A DNA stretch of 15,346 nucleotides from an uncultured Clostridia bacterium (GTDB lineage: Bacteria > Bacillota > Clostridia > Oscillospirales > Oscillospiraceae): NCBI GenBank assembly GCA_937907715.1, contig CALERM010000092.1:1-15346 (forward strand), written 5' to 3'. The translations under genes were made by a program, and so were the position numbers. Within the stretch, counting starts at the first letter, position 1; every line of letters begins with the position of its first letter. Of the stretch, positions 6,680 to 14,424 are shown piece after piece. The notes under the pieces were generated by a model that was not told the DNA's origin, did not search any database, and saw only the letters and a program-made list of their open reading frames with translations.

Positions 6680-7612
6680 ATGAAACAACTCAAACGCTCC
6701 TATGCGTGCAGTGCGCGGCTATTGTTTGCGCTGCTGCTCGTCTGTATGATTGTTGGCTCTGTGTATGATTTTCAGATTTCGAGCTTCCTGTACCCCGGAA
6801 AGGAGAGCAGCTTCGGGCAGTTTTTTGCCGCGTTCGGCGAGCTTCCGGCTTTTCTGGCGCTGATCTGCGCGGGCGTGCTGCTGTTCCGGCACCGGGGCTG
6901 CCTGAGAAGAGACTGGAACGTGCTGTTTCTGATCGGCGCGTTCGGTCTGATACTCGGCGGCGTTTTCCTTTCGGTCCACGAGGCGACAGACAACGTGCCC
7001 GCCATGCCTGCGTGGGTACCGCTGCTGGTGACGGTGTTCTTTGCGGCGATCTGTTCGGCAGCGCTGCTGCTGGTAACGTCCGGCGCGCAGGGAAAGACGG
7101 TCGTTCGCTTCGTGCTGACGCTCATTTTTGTCTGCGTGGGAACGATGCTCCTGATCAACATCCTCAAGGTTCCCTGGGGCAGAGCCAGAATGCGCCTGAT
7201 CGCCTCGACGGGAAACGCCAGCTATTTTACGCCGTGGTGGAAGGCGGGCAGCAGCCTTAAAAACCAGCTGGTCGCCGAGGGCGTGTCGCCTGACGAGTTC
7301 CGCTCGTTCCCATCCGGGCACACCGCCTGCGCCGCCTGCGCGATGCTCGTGTCGCTTCTGCCCACGGTATCCAAACGCTTCCGCGGAAAGGAAAAGCGTC
7401 TTGGGCTTTCCGGCGCGCTCTGGACCGCGATTGTTGCGTTCTCCCGGCTTCGCATGGGCGCGCACTTTCTGACGGATGTGACCATGGCGTGGCTCGTCAC
7501 GCTGGGGCTGACGGTGCTGGGCGTGTATCTGTTCTACTTCAATAAGAAATTTTTCCAGTTCGTCTGGAATCTTATCTCTGAGCGTGAGGAACAGAGCTAT
7601 GAGGAAGCATAA
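6680..7612 (+). CDS. PAP2-superfamily integral membrane phosphatase, 310 residues
   Basis: About six hydrophobic segments are visible (around residues 13-29, 55-70, 81-98, 112-133, 143-162 and 266-288). The three phosphatase motifs are K163-x6-R170, the SGH motif at 212-214 (PSGHTAC) and SR-x3-GAH-x3-D at 255-266 (SRLRMGAHFLTD). His214 and His262 would be the catalytic pair, and Asp266 would assist. The first motif normally continues Arg-Pro but here reads Arg-Met. Such enzymes remove phosphate from lipid phosphates such as phosphatidic acid, phosphatidylglycerol phosphate or undecaprenyl pyrophosphate; the exact substrate cannot be chosen from sequence. A cytoplasmic acidic tail ends the protein. 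I prefer ATG 6680, with AAGGG about eight bases upstream, over the in-frame ATG 6659. It is monocistronic, bounded by its own promoter and a strong terminator. Confidence 0.88.
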   Translation: MKQLKRSYACSARLLFALLLVCMIVGSVYDFQISSFLYPGKESSFGQFFAAFGELPAFLALICAGVLLFRHRGCLRRDWNVLFLIGAFGLILGGVFLSVHEATDNVPAMPAWVPLLVTVFFAAICSAALLLVTSGAQGKTVVRFVLTLIFVCVGTMLLINILKVPWGRARMRLIASTGNASYFTPWWKAGSSLKNQLVAEGVSPDEFRSFPSGHTACAACAMLVSLLPTVSKRFRGKEKRLGLSGALWTAIVAFSRLRMGAHFLTDVTMAWLVTLGLTVLGVYLFYFNKKFFQFVWNLISEREEQSYEEA

Positions 7613-7640
7613 ACTGCGCAGCGTTCGGCGCAGCTCTTTC

Positions 7641-7677
7641 ATCAAAAACCGCTGGCTTACCGCCAGCGGTTTTTGAT
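7641..7677. terminator. Strong bidirectional intrinsic terminator
   Basis: A perfect 16-bp stem pairs 7641-7656 with 7662-7677 around a five-base loop, with core ACCGCTGGC and runs of A and T on the two sides. It serves the PAP2 gene on the plus strand and the phosphodiester glycosidase gene on the minus strand, whose stop is four bases away. Confidence 0.93.
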
Positions 7678-7680
7678 ACG

Positions 7681-9069
7681 TTATTCTTCCACTCTGTGAT
7701 AGACAAAGGCGTTCGGGACCGGGCGCGAGCCGGTGTAGCGCGTATTGGGATTCGATCCGCGAATGACGTATTCGCCGTCGTACCACATCATGGCGCTGGT
7801 GCCGCCGTCGACATTCATCGCCTGCATGGCGTTATGCTTTTGCAGAATTCTGGCACACTCGTTGACGTCGGTGCCGAGGATGCCCTCGGTGTAGATACGA
7901 CCTTCGATCACAAGCAGCAGCATCTCATACTTGTCGGACTGTCCAATACAGACACGCGGGTTTGTTTCGACCCAGTAGTCGCTTACAAGAAGCTCGCCGT
8001 CGATGATGATGGGCGGCTGGAACTCGGTGGCGTCGCGGCAGTCCTCGCTGACTTCCTTGTCGACCTTTTTTATATAAATGCGATCGTCTTCATGGATTTC
8101 CAGGCGGTAATACTGGAAACCGGCATAGGAATTGTAGTGTGTGCCGTAGCCGTGACCGTTGCTCATGGCGTAGCCCGCGATCAGACCGCCGTTGCCATTG
8201 CCCCAGTTGCCCTGCGCGTCAATGTCAATAAAGCCGGAGCAGGTGGTCGCGAGAATGCCATTGTGCGCGCTGGCAATTTCGCCGGTCAGCTGTCCATAGG
8301 TGCCAACGCCGGCAGAGTTTTCCACGTTGAGTCGGGACGGGTCCTTTGCGATGGCAAGCACACCCCGGTAGCCGGAGCCGGTCACACGCACAAGCATGAT
8401 CTGCTCTTTGGCGTTGATGGCGAGGACCTGTTCGCCCATGGTCGTCTGAATGGACGTGCCGTCGTCGTCCAGACCTGCCTCGTTGATGTTGATGTTCTCC
8501 CAGCCGTTATCCAGAACCGACGGATTTTCTTCGATGTAGCTTTCCATCGTCGGCTGGTCCAGCTCCCAGAACAGCTCATAGAACGCTTCCCTCGCCAGCG
8601 CCTGCTCGTCCTCGGGGGTCATGGTCTCGGTCGGAAGCTCCGTAACCTCGGTGTCAACGGGCTTTGTTTCCGGCTCGTCAGGCTCTTTGACCGTTGTCTC
8701 GCCGGTCGTTTCGCCCCAGGAGGACTCCTTGTCGGCAAGCGCCTCCATAGACTCGGTGCGCTTTCGCATAACGTCTTCCACGACCGACTCCGGCAGCAGA
8801 TACGTCGCCATCCACTGGTGGCGCATGGTGGACATCGCAGTCTGGATGTAGATCATGCGCCATTTTGTGACGAAGGCGTTGTCCGTGTAGCAGCAGAAGA
8901 AATACAAGCCTTCCAGGCACAGAATCACTGTCAGCCAGATGGCAAGCACCTTCAGCGGCTTTTTCTTTTTCTGTTTCTTTTCCTTTGGCGCCTGCTCAGA
9001 ATCCGGCTTGCGCTTTCCTGCGACACGCGCGGCGGATCGGGAGTTGCCAAACAGCTTCATTTGCGGCAT
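7681..9069 (-). CDS. Membrane-anchored phosphodiester glycosidase (NAGPA domain), 462 residues
   Basis: The N-terminus is cytoplasmic and very basic (residues 18-40, EKKQKKKKPLK). It is followed by one membrane span (about 41-61), then a spacer with a Thr/Glu/Pro-rich stretch at about 115-155, and a C-terminal NAGPA-type domain (about 215-460). Family signatures include the Asn/Gly-rich segment around 268-306 and the NVDGGTSAMMWYDGEYVIRG region (419-438), ending in PRPVPNAF-like sequence (SRPVPNAFVY, 448-457). Mammalian relatives remove GlcNAc from GlcNAc-1-phospho-mannose diesters. Bacterial members act outside the cell on phosphodiester-linked sugars and are often near envelope polysaccharide genes. 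The exact glycan here is unknown. The start at ATG 9069 has GGAGAG five bases upstream. It is transcribed alone, between two terminators, from its own promoter. Confidence 0.88.
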   Translation of the reverse strand: MPQMKLFGNSRSAARVAGKRKPDSEQAPKEKKQKKKKPLKVLAIWLTVILCLEGLYFFCCYTDNAFVTKWRMIYIQTAMSTMRHQWMATYLLPESVVEDVMRKRTESMEALADKESSWGETTGETTVKEPDEPETKPVDTEVTELPTETMTPEDEQALAREAFYELFWELDQPTMESYIEENPSVLDNGWENININEAGLDDDGTSIQTTMGEQVLAINAKEQIMLVRVTGSGYRGVLAIAKDPSRLNVENSAGVGTYGQLTGEIASAHNGILATTCSGFIDIDAQGNWGNGNGGLIAGYAMSNGHGYGTHYNSYAGFQYYRLEIHEDDRIYIKKVDKEVSEDCRDATEFQPPIIIDGELLVSDYWVETNPRVCIGQSDKYEMLLLVIEGRIYTEGILGTDVNECARILQKHNAMQAMNVDGGTSAMMWYDGEYVIRGSNPNTRYTGSRPVPNAFVYHRVEE

Positions 9070-9124
9070 AAAATCTCTCCAATATGGAAGTATAGTTTGT
9101 CAGATATATTGCATAGACTTCATC

Positions 9125-9153
9125 ATTCTATCATATTCCGGCTTGAGAATCAA
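9125..9153 (-). promoter_or_regulatory. Promoter of the phosphodiester glycosidase gene
   Basis: On the minus strand, -35 TTGATT (9153-9148), a 17-base spacer and -10 TAGAAT (9130-9125). The start site would be near 9118, about 50 bases before ATG 9069. Confidence 0.6.
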
Positions 9154-9194
9154 CAATTTGCGCGAGCTTTGGAATTTTTAAGATTTTTCTGCCG

Positions 9195-9234
9195 CAAAAA
9201 CAGGCGGACAGCTCCGAAGAACTGCCCGCTTTTT
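9195..9234. terminator. Intrinsic terminator of the aconitase-isocitrate dehydrogenase operon
   Basis: An 11-bp stem pairs 9204-9214 with 9219-9229; on the minus strand the loop is the very stable UUCG. A five-T run lies three bases past the stem on the minus strand (9200-9196), and another five-T run is on the plus side. It begins ten bases after the isocitrate dehydrogenase stop. Confidence 0.85.
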
Positions 9235-9238
9235 GGTG

Positions 9239-10459
9239 TTATGCAGATAAGAGCGCTTCCAGCCGCTCGCGAATCAGATGCAGCAGCCGCCCGTTTTCCG
9301 GCATTTCCCGAAGCTCTGCCGGGTCGCACAACCTCGCCAGATCCTCGGAAAGATACCCGGCTTCAAACACATCAACGCCGGCTTTCGACAGGCAATCGGC
9401 AAAATGCATCAGATCTTCATTGCCGTCCAGCTCGCCGCGCTTGTGAAGCGCGCCTGCCCATGCGGCGATGGTCGCCAGGGGATTGGTGGAAACAGGCTTT
9501 CCCTCGCGCCATTTGTGATAGTGGTCGACGACCGTGCCGTGTGCCGCCTCATACTCGAAGTTTCCGTCCGGGGAGACGAGAACGCTCGTCATCATCGGAA
9601 GGCTGCCGGAGGCAGCGGCAATGAGGTCGCTCATGACGTCTCCGTCGTAGTTCTTGCACGCCCAGATCATGCCGCCCTCCGAGCGGATGACCTTTGCCGC
9701 AACGTCGTCAATGAGCGCGTAGCGGTAGTGAAGACCTGCCGCTTCAAATTGGGACCTGAACTCCTCGTCAAATACCTTCTGGAACAGGAGCTTGAAGGTC
9801 TGGTCGTAGTCCTTGGAGATTGTATCTTTGCTGGAGAACCAGACGTCCTGCTTCACGTTCAGCGCGTAGGTAAAGCAGCAGCGGGCAAAGGAAATGATCG
9901 AGTCATCGCGGTTGTGCATCGCCTGCAAAACGCCGGGACCCTTGAAATCGTAAACCGTCTGGCGGGAGGTCTCATGACCTTTCTCATCGGTAAAGACCAG
10001 CTCTGCCTTGCCGGGACCTGGGACACGGTACTCAACCGCCTTGTAAATATCGCCGTAGGCGTGACGCGCAATGGTGATCGGCTTTTTCCAGCAGGAGACA
10101 ACCGGCTTGACCTTTGAGATCAGAATCGGCGTGCGGAAAACTGTGCCGTCGAGCATGGCGCGGATGGTGGCGTTCGGGGACTTCCAGAGTTTTTTGAGGT
10201 GATACTCCTCTTGCCGCTGCAGGTTGGGCGTGATGGTTGCACATTTGACGCCGACATGCAGACGCTTGATTGCCTCCGCTGCCTTTACGGTGACGGCGTC
10301 TTCGGTTTTGTCACGGCTTTGGATGGAAAGATCGTAGTATTCGCTGTTCAGCGCCACGAAGGGGAGAATCAGCTCATCTTTGATCATGCCCCAGAGAACG
10401 TGCGTCATTTCATCGCCGTCGAGCTCGGCAATGGCGTTTAGCATTTTGATTTTTTCCAT
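9239..10459 (-). CDS. icd: Isocitrate dehydrogenase, homodimeric type II, 406 residues
   Basis: It oxidises and decarboxylates isocitrate to 2-oxoglutarate. The sequence follows the eukaryotic-type (IDH1-like) dimeric enzymes closely over its whole length, and residues up to about 140 have the same numbering as human IDH1. Substrate residues are intact: Ser94 (WKSPNATIR), Arg100, Arg109, Arg132 (RHAYGD, with Tyr135 and Asp137), Lys211, and the metal-binding Asp274 and Asp278 (DGDVMSD). At the coenzyme site, where NADP enzymes have Arg-His (human 314-315), this protein has Asp312-His313. Loss of that Arg removes the main contact to the 2'-phosphate, so NAD use is possible. Arg259 stands at the place of human Lys260, another phosphate contact, so dual use cannot be excluded. 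ATG 10459 begins two bases after the aconitase stop, with GGAG nine bases upstream, so the two genes form an operon. Confidence 0.95.
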   Translation of the reverse strand: MEKIKMLNAIAELDGDEMTHVLWGMIKDELILPFVALNSEYYDLSIQSRDKTEDAVTVKAAEAIKRLHVGVKCATITPNLQRQEEYHLKKLWKSPNATIRAMLDGTVFRTPILISKVKPVVSCWKKPITIARHAYGDIYKAVEYRVPGPGKAELVFTDEKGHETSRQTVYDFKGPGVLQAMHNRDDSIISFARCCFTYALNVKQDVWFSSKDTISKDYDQTFKLLFQKVFDEEFRSQFEAAGLHYRYALIDDVAAKVIRSEGGMIWACKNYDGDVMSDLIAAASGSLPMMTSVLVSPDGNFEYEAAHGTVVDHYHKWREGKPVSTNPLATIAAWAGALHKRGELDGNEDLMHFADCLSKAGVDVFEAGYLSEDLARLCDPAELREMPENGRLLHLIRERLEALLSA

Positions 10460-10461
10460 GA

Positions 10462-12714
10462 TTACGCTCTCCTTTGCGCTGCATAGTGGTTCATCAGGCA
10501 GCCTTGCAGCAGCAGCTCGCGCTCTTCGGCGGATGTGTTTTTGAGATACAGTGTCAGATCCTCCAGAGAGCCATCCGCATGCAGAAGCTTTGCCGGGAAG
10601 ACCTCATCGCCGGCTTTCACCTTGCGCTTCACGTCCGGCACATAGATGAAATCGCCGGGGCAGCCGGTAAATTCTGCTTTGGGGTCGAGCGTGAACGGAA
10701 GCATGCCCCAGTTGACGCAGTTTGAGCGGTAGCGCTTGGTCGCAAATTCATAGCAGATATTTGCGCAGCCGCCGAGAACTCTCTGACACGACGCCGCCTG
10801 CTCGCGCGCAGAGCCGTCGCCCGGCTTGTTGGCAAAGATTACCGAGCCGAGCTGCATCGTCTTTGCCGCATCGTTTGTAAGATGCAGCTTTTGCAGCACT
10901 GTTTCCAGCTCCGGCGGAACCAGACCGTCCTGCCGTGCCAGCTCCAATGCATGTGTCGCGTTGGCGCGGGCGACATATTCAGGGTCCCTGCGGGACAGGG
11001 CAAACGTTGCAAGCTTCAACGGGTTCGAGCGATACGACGACGTTTCGCCCGAGGGAATCAGCTCGTCGGTGGTGGTGACGGGGTCGCGCAGCACGGACGC
11101 CACCTGCATCAGAAGGTTCTCCGCGAGCGCCGGAATCTTCGGCCACTCGGTGATGTTGGGACCGAATTTCAGCGCATGATCCGGCTGCGGATTGCCAAAG
11201 CCAAAGTAAACGCGCTTTTTGTAGACCGCTGCGTCAAAGACTCTCATGACCGGCTTCGGCGCGTCGTAGCCAATGTCGGCAGCGGAGGTCAGGACGCCGT
11301 GGTTTCTTGCCGTCGCGGCAATCGAGCGAGCGTCCATCAGAATTACGCCCGCCAGCTGTCCGTTGCCGGGCTTCGAGCCTTCGCGGTTCGGGAAGTTGCG
11401 CGTCGTGTGGCGGATGGAAAGGGCGTTGTTTGCCGGAACGTCGCCCGCGCCGAAGCACGGACCGCAGAAGCAGGGCTTGAAGAGCGCACCCGCCTCCAGC
11501 AGCTCCTGCTGCACGCCGTTTCGGATCAGTTCCAGATTGACCGGAATCGACGGGGGATAGACCGAAAGCGAAAAATCGCCGCAGCCGACGTCGAAGCCGC
11601 GCAGGATGGACGCAGCCTCAGCGATATTATCGTACATGCCGCCCGAGCAGCCGGCAATGACACCCTGATCGATCCGGAGCCTGCCGCCTTCGAGCTTATC
11701 GGTCAGATGAAGCTCCGCCTTGCCGCCGAACTGCTCATGCGCGCGAAGCTCCACCTCGCGCAGGTAATCTCCGGGATTTGCGATCAGCTCGCGCAGCGCC
11801 ACTGCCTCAGACGGATGGAACGGAAGCGCCGCCATAGGCTCCAGACTCGAAAGGTCGATTTCAATGCAGCTGTCATAATACGCGCCCTCTTCGACGCGCA
11901 GCGCGCGGTAGGCATCGGGTCTTCCGTGCATCGCGAGATATTCCTCGACCTTCTCGTCTGTTTCCCAGATGGAGCTGAGGCAGGCGGTCTCGGTCGTCAT
12001 GACGTCGATGCCGATGCGGAAATCCATCGGAAGTGCCTTGACGCCGGGTCCGGCAAATTCAAGAATCTTGTTTTTGACGAAGCCGTTTTTATAGACAGCG
12101 CCGCACAGCGCGATGGCGGCATCGTGCGGACCGACGCCGTGGGGAACCTCGCCCGTCAGCCAGACCAGCACGACCTGCGGCTTTGCTACGTCGTAGGTGT
12201 TCTGCAGAAGCTGCTTGACAAGCTCGGGTCCACCCTCGCCGACGCCCATGGTACCGATGGCGCCGTAGCGGGTGTGGCTGTCGGAGCCAAGGAGCATTTT
12301 GCCGCACCCCGTCATCATTTCGCGCGCGTACTGGTGAATGACTGCCTGATTTGCCGGCACATAATCGCCGCCATATTTGATTGCCGCGGACAGACCGAAA
12401 ACGTGGTCGTCTTCATTGATCGTGCCGCCGACGGCGCAGAGACTGTTATGACAGTTGGTCAGCACGTAGGGGACCGGGAAGCGGGTCAAGCCGCTCGCTC
12501 TTGCCGTCTGGATGATGCCGACGTAAGTGATATCGTGGGAAATCAGACCATCGAACGTGATGTGCAGCTGCCCGTCTTGCGCCGGATGGTTGTGCGCGGC
12601 AAGAATCTTTGCAGCAATGGTCTTCTCTTTCGCGCCGGTCTGCGCTGCCATGGCGGCGACAGGCTTGCCGCTCTGAATCGTGACGCCGTTGTCAATTAAC
12701 CGTATCATATCCAT
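10462..12714 (-). CDS. acn: Aconitate hydratase (aconitase family), 750 residues
   Basis: It interconverts citrate and isocitrate with a [4Fe-4S] cluster. The three cluster cysteines appear as C356 (AGCSGGMYDN) and C417/C420 (CFCGPCFGAGD). The SDSHTRYGAIGTMGVGEGG block at 144-162 holds the active-site Ser-Asp-Ser-His. The FPNREGS segment (441-447), the RSIAATA segment and a late GDGSAREQAA motif complete the active site and C-terminal swivel domain. Its length and the wording of these motifs also fit the less-studied YbhJ-like branch of the family. Its pairing with isocitrate dehydrogenase and citrate synthase makes true aconitase activity likely. I choose ATG 12714 (MDMIRLIDNG), with AAGGG four bases upstream. 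The open frame runs 49 codons further, but that stretch contains this gene's promoter (12759-12787). Confidence 0.92.
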   Translation of the reverse strand: MDMIRLIDNGVTIQSGKPVAAMAAQTGAKEKTIAAKILAAHNHPAQDGQLHITFDGLISHDITYVGIIQTARASGLTRFPVPYVLTNCHNSLCAVGGTINEDDHVFGLSAAIKYGGDYVPANQAVIHQYAREMMTGCGKMLLGSDSHTRYGAIGTMGVGEGGPELVKQLLQNTYDVAKPQVVLVWLTGEVPHGVGPHDAAIALCGAVYKNGFVKNKILEFAGPGVKALPMDFRIGIDVMTTETACLSSIWETDEKVEEYLAMHGRPDAYRALRVEEGAYYDSCIEIDLSSLEPMAALPFHPSEAVALRELIANPGDYLREVELRAHEQFGGKAELHLTDKLEGGRLRIDQGVIAGCSGGMYDNIAEAASILRGFDVGCGDFSLSVYPPSIPVNLELIRNGVQQELLEAGALFKPCFCGPCFGAGDVPANNALSIRHTTRNFPNREGSKPGNGQLAGVILMDARSIAATARNHGVLTSAADIGYDAPKPVMRVFDAAVYKKRVYFGFGNPQPDHALKFGPNITEWPKIPALAENLLMQVASVLRDPVTTTDELIPSGETSSYRSNPLKLATFALSRRDPEYVARANATHALELARQDGLVPPELETVLQKLHLTNDAAKTMQLGSVIFANKPGDGSAREQAASCQRVLGGCANICYEFATKRYRSNCVNWGMLPFTLDPKAEFTGCPGDFIYVPDVKRKVKAGDEVFPAKLLHADGSLEDLTLYLKNTSAEERELLLQGCLMNHYAAQRRA

Positions 12715-12758
12715 CTGTCCCTTCTGTGCCGGATGCGCCCGGTGCTTTTTCTGGTGAC

Positions 12759-12787
12759 AGTATAGCAAGGGACTGCATAAAATGCAA
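12759..12787 (-). promoter_or_regulatory. Promoter of the aconitase-isocitrate dehydrogenase operon
   Basis: On the minus strand, -35 TTGCAT (12787-12782), a 17-base spacer and -10 TATACT (12764-12759). The start would be near 12752, a leader of about 38 bases. The -35 box is part of an inverted repeat, TGCAT-AAA-ATGCA, on the plus strand at 12774-12786. Confidence 0.78.
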
Positions 12788-12927
12788 GTGCAAAATGAAT
12801 TTAATTTTTTCTTCCTTGCATTTCTGCTGCGAATTTTAGATGCACGCAGGTGATAATTCAATTAATTGAATAAAACAAAAATTTTTTTGAAATATTGAAA
12901 GAAAATACTTGCATTTTTGAGAGTGCA
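12774..12927. repeat. Cluster of TGCA-containing short repeats across the divergent citrate promoters
   Basis: The tetramer TGCA occurs seven times in 154 bases (12774, 12783, 12789, 12817, 12841, 12910 and 12924). Three of these sit in the longer word CTTGCATTT: two on the plus strand (near 12815 and 12908) and one on the minus strand (12788-12780). Two of the three coincide with the -35 boxes of the opposing promoters. It could be a set of regulator sites or partly the -35 consensus itself. Confidence 0.5.
12856..12871. promoter_or_regulatory. Perfect 16-bp palindrome between the divergent citrate promoters
   Basis: ATTCAATTAATTGAAT is a perfect palindrome. It lies 37 bases upstream of the citrate synthase -35 box and about 68 bases upstream of the aconitase -35 box. 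A dimeric regulator site is plausible, though the sequence is AT-rich in an AT-rich region. No regulator gene is adjacent. Confidence 0.5.
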
Positions 12928-12937
12928 TCGTTATAAT
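12909..12937 (+). promoter_or_regulatory. Promoter of the citrate synthase gene
   Basis: -35 TTGCAT (12909-12914), 17-base spacer, perfect -10 TATAAT (12932-12937). The start would be near 12944, a leader of about 38 bases to ATG 12982. Confidence 0.85.
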
Positions 12938-12981
12938 GAGCCCAACATGAAAACCGCACCTCGCGGAAGGAGAAGAAGATC

Positions 12982-14364
12982 ATGGAACGTGCAATGGATT
13001 CGCGGCCGGATATGGCGGCGTCCCTCGGCAGTCTTGTCAGACAGGAATATCAGATTCCAGACAGCTATTATTTTGGCGAGGTCAAGCGTGGACTTCGAAA
13101 CAGCGACGGTACTGGCGTCCTCATCGGTGTCACAAAGGTCGGCAGCGTCCAGGGCTATCTGATCGAAGACGGCAGGCGCGTGCCCATGCCCGGCAAGCTC
13201 TATTACCGCGGCATTGATCTCAACGAAATCGTCGAGGCGCATCGTAAGAGCGGAACATTCGGCTACGAGGAGGTCGCGTACCTGCTTCTGATGGGGCATC
13301 TGCCGACAAAACTAGAGCTTTCCTATTTTAATGACATCATGTGCAGGGCGCGAAAGCTCCCCGAGGGCTTTACTGAGGGCATGATCATGCGCCACCCGAG
13401 CCGGGACATCATGAACGATCTGGCGCGGAGCGTGCTGCTGCTGTATTCCTACGACGAAAACCCGGACGACACATCGGCTGACAATCTGCTCACGCAGTCC
13501 ATCAAGCTCATTGGCTCGTTCCCGGCGATTGTGGCAAACGCCTACGCGGTGAACAGGCACTATTTTGACGGGGAGTCACTGCATATCCACTATCCGAGCG
13601 CGGAGCTTTCCGCAGCGGAAAACTTCCTGCGCATGATCCGTCCGGATGCCAGCTACACGGAAGAAGAGGCGCACCTGCTGGACATGATGATGATGATTCA
13701 TGCCGAGCACGGCGGCGGCAACAACTCGACCTTCGTCTGCCGCGCGCTGTCCTCCAGCGGAACCGACACCTACAGCGCAATTGCAGGCGCTGTCGGTTCT
13801 CTGAAGGGTCCGCTGCATGGCGGCGCAAACGCCAAGGTCATGCAGATGTTCCGCGACGTCAAAGCGCACGTCGATGCAGAAGACGACGGCTCCATCCGCG
13901 ACTATCTCGTAAAAATTCTCAGCCGCGAGGCGGGGGACCGCTCGGGCAAGATCTATGGTCTGGGTCACGCAGTCTATACGCTCTCAGACCCGCGCGCGGT
14001 GCTGCTGAAAAAGTATGCCGGGCATCTGGCAGAAGTCAAGGGCTATGCAGATGATTTTGCGCTGCTGGAAAAGGTCGAGACCATCGGCGCTGCGCTCCTG
14101 CAGGAAAAGCGCCGGAGCGACGATCCGATCTGTGCAAACGTCGACATGTACTCCGGTCTGGTCTATCACATGCTCGGCATTCCGCAGGAGGTCTTCACGC
14201 CGCTGTTTGCCACAGCACGTATTGCCGGCTGGTGCGCCAACCGGATGGAGGAGGTTCTGACCGGAAACCGTATCATGCGTCCGGCTTACCGCGCTGTCAC
14301 CATCCGAAACCACTATCTTCCGATGGACCAGCGCGAGGCGCACATGGCGCTTCCGGAGACGTAA
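12982..14364 (+). CDS. gltA: Citrate synthase (Si type, long clostridial form), 460 residues
   Basis: It condenses oxaloacetate with acetyl-CoA to citrate, the entry step to the 2-oxoglutarate branch. The catalytic triad of the family is visible: His279 (GPLHGGAN), His329 (GLGHAVYT) and Asp388 (NVDMYSG). The block IHAEHGGGNNSTF (239-251) replaces the more usual HAEHxxNAST; I regard this as typical of clostridial relatives. The N-terminus has about 50 extra residues compared with short archaeal-type enzymes. 2-Methylcitrate synthase is possible in principle, but the neighbours argue for citrate. ATG 12982 has AAGGAG nine bases upstream. The gene is transcribed alone, divergent from aconitase, and ends at a strong terminator; coordinate control with the aconitase operon is suggested by the shared intergenic motifs. 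Confidence 0.95.
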   Translation: MERAMDSRPDMAASLGSLVRQEYQIPDSYYFGEVKRGLRNSDGTGVLIGVTKVGSVQGYLIEDGRRVPMPGKLYYRGIDLNEIVEAHRKSGTFGYEEVAYLLLMGHLPTKLELSYFNDIMCRARKLPEGFTEGMIMRHPSRDIMNDLARSVLLLYSYDENPDDTSADNLLTQSIKLIGSFPAIVANAYAVNRHYFDGESLHIHYPSAELSAAENFLRMIRPDASYTEEEAHLLDMMMMIHAEHGGGNNSTFVCRALSSSGTDTYSAIAGAVGSLKGPLHGGANAKVMQMFRDVKAHVDAEDDGSIRDYLVKILSREAGDRSGKIYGLGHAVYTLSDPRAVLLKKYAGHLAEVKGYADDFALLEKVETIGAALLQEKRRSDDPICANVDMYSGLVYHMLGIPQEVFTPLFATARIAGWCANRMEEVLTGNRIMRPAYRAVTIRNHYLPMDQREAHMALPET

Positions 14365-14374
14365 ACCGAAGTGC

Positions 14375-14405
14375 AGAGCATCCGCATTTGCGGATGCTCT
14401 TTTTG
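14375..14405 (+). terminator. Intrinsic terminator of the citrate synthase gene
   Basis: A perfect 11-bp stem (14375-14385 with 14390-14400, AGAGCATCCGC) has a four-base loop and is followed directly by TTTT. It begins ten bases after the stop codon. Confidence 0.92.
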
Positions 14406-14424
14406 GGCTTCCTGTAGAATCGCG

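Noticed and set aside
7696..9624. 642-codon plus-strand open frame opposite the phosphodiester glycosidase
   Set aside because: It reads across two minus-strand genes, a promoter and a terminator, with no recognisable domain; it is an antisense shadow.
10882..12699. 605-codon plus-strand open frame opposite aconitase
   Set aside because: It is an antisense shadow of a gene with all aconitase motifs; no RBS or domain of its own.
12715..12861. 49-codon N-terminal extension of aconitase
   Set aside because: This stretch contains the gene's own -35 and -10 boxes and is basic and Cys/His-rich, unlike an aconitase N-terminus.
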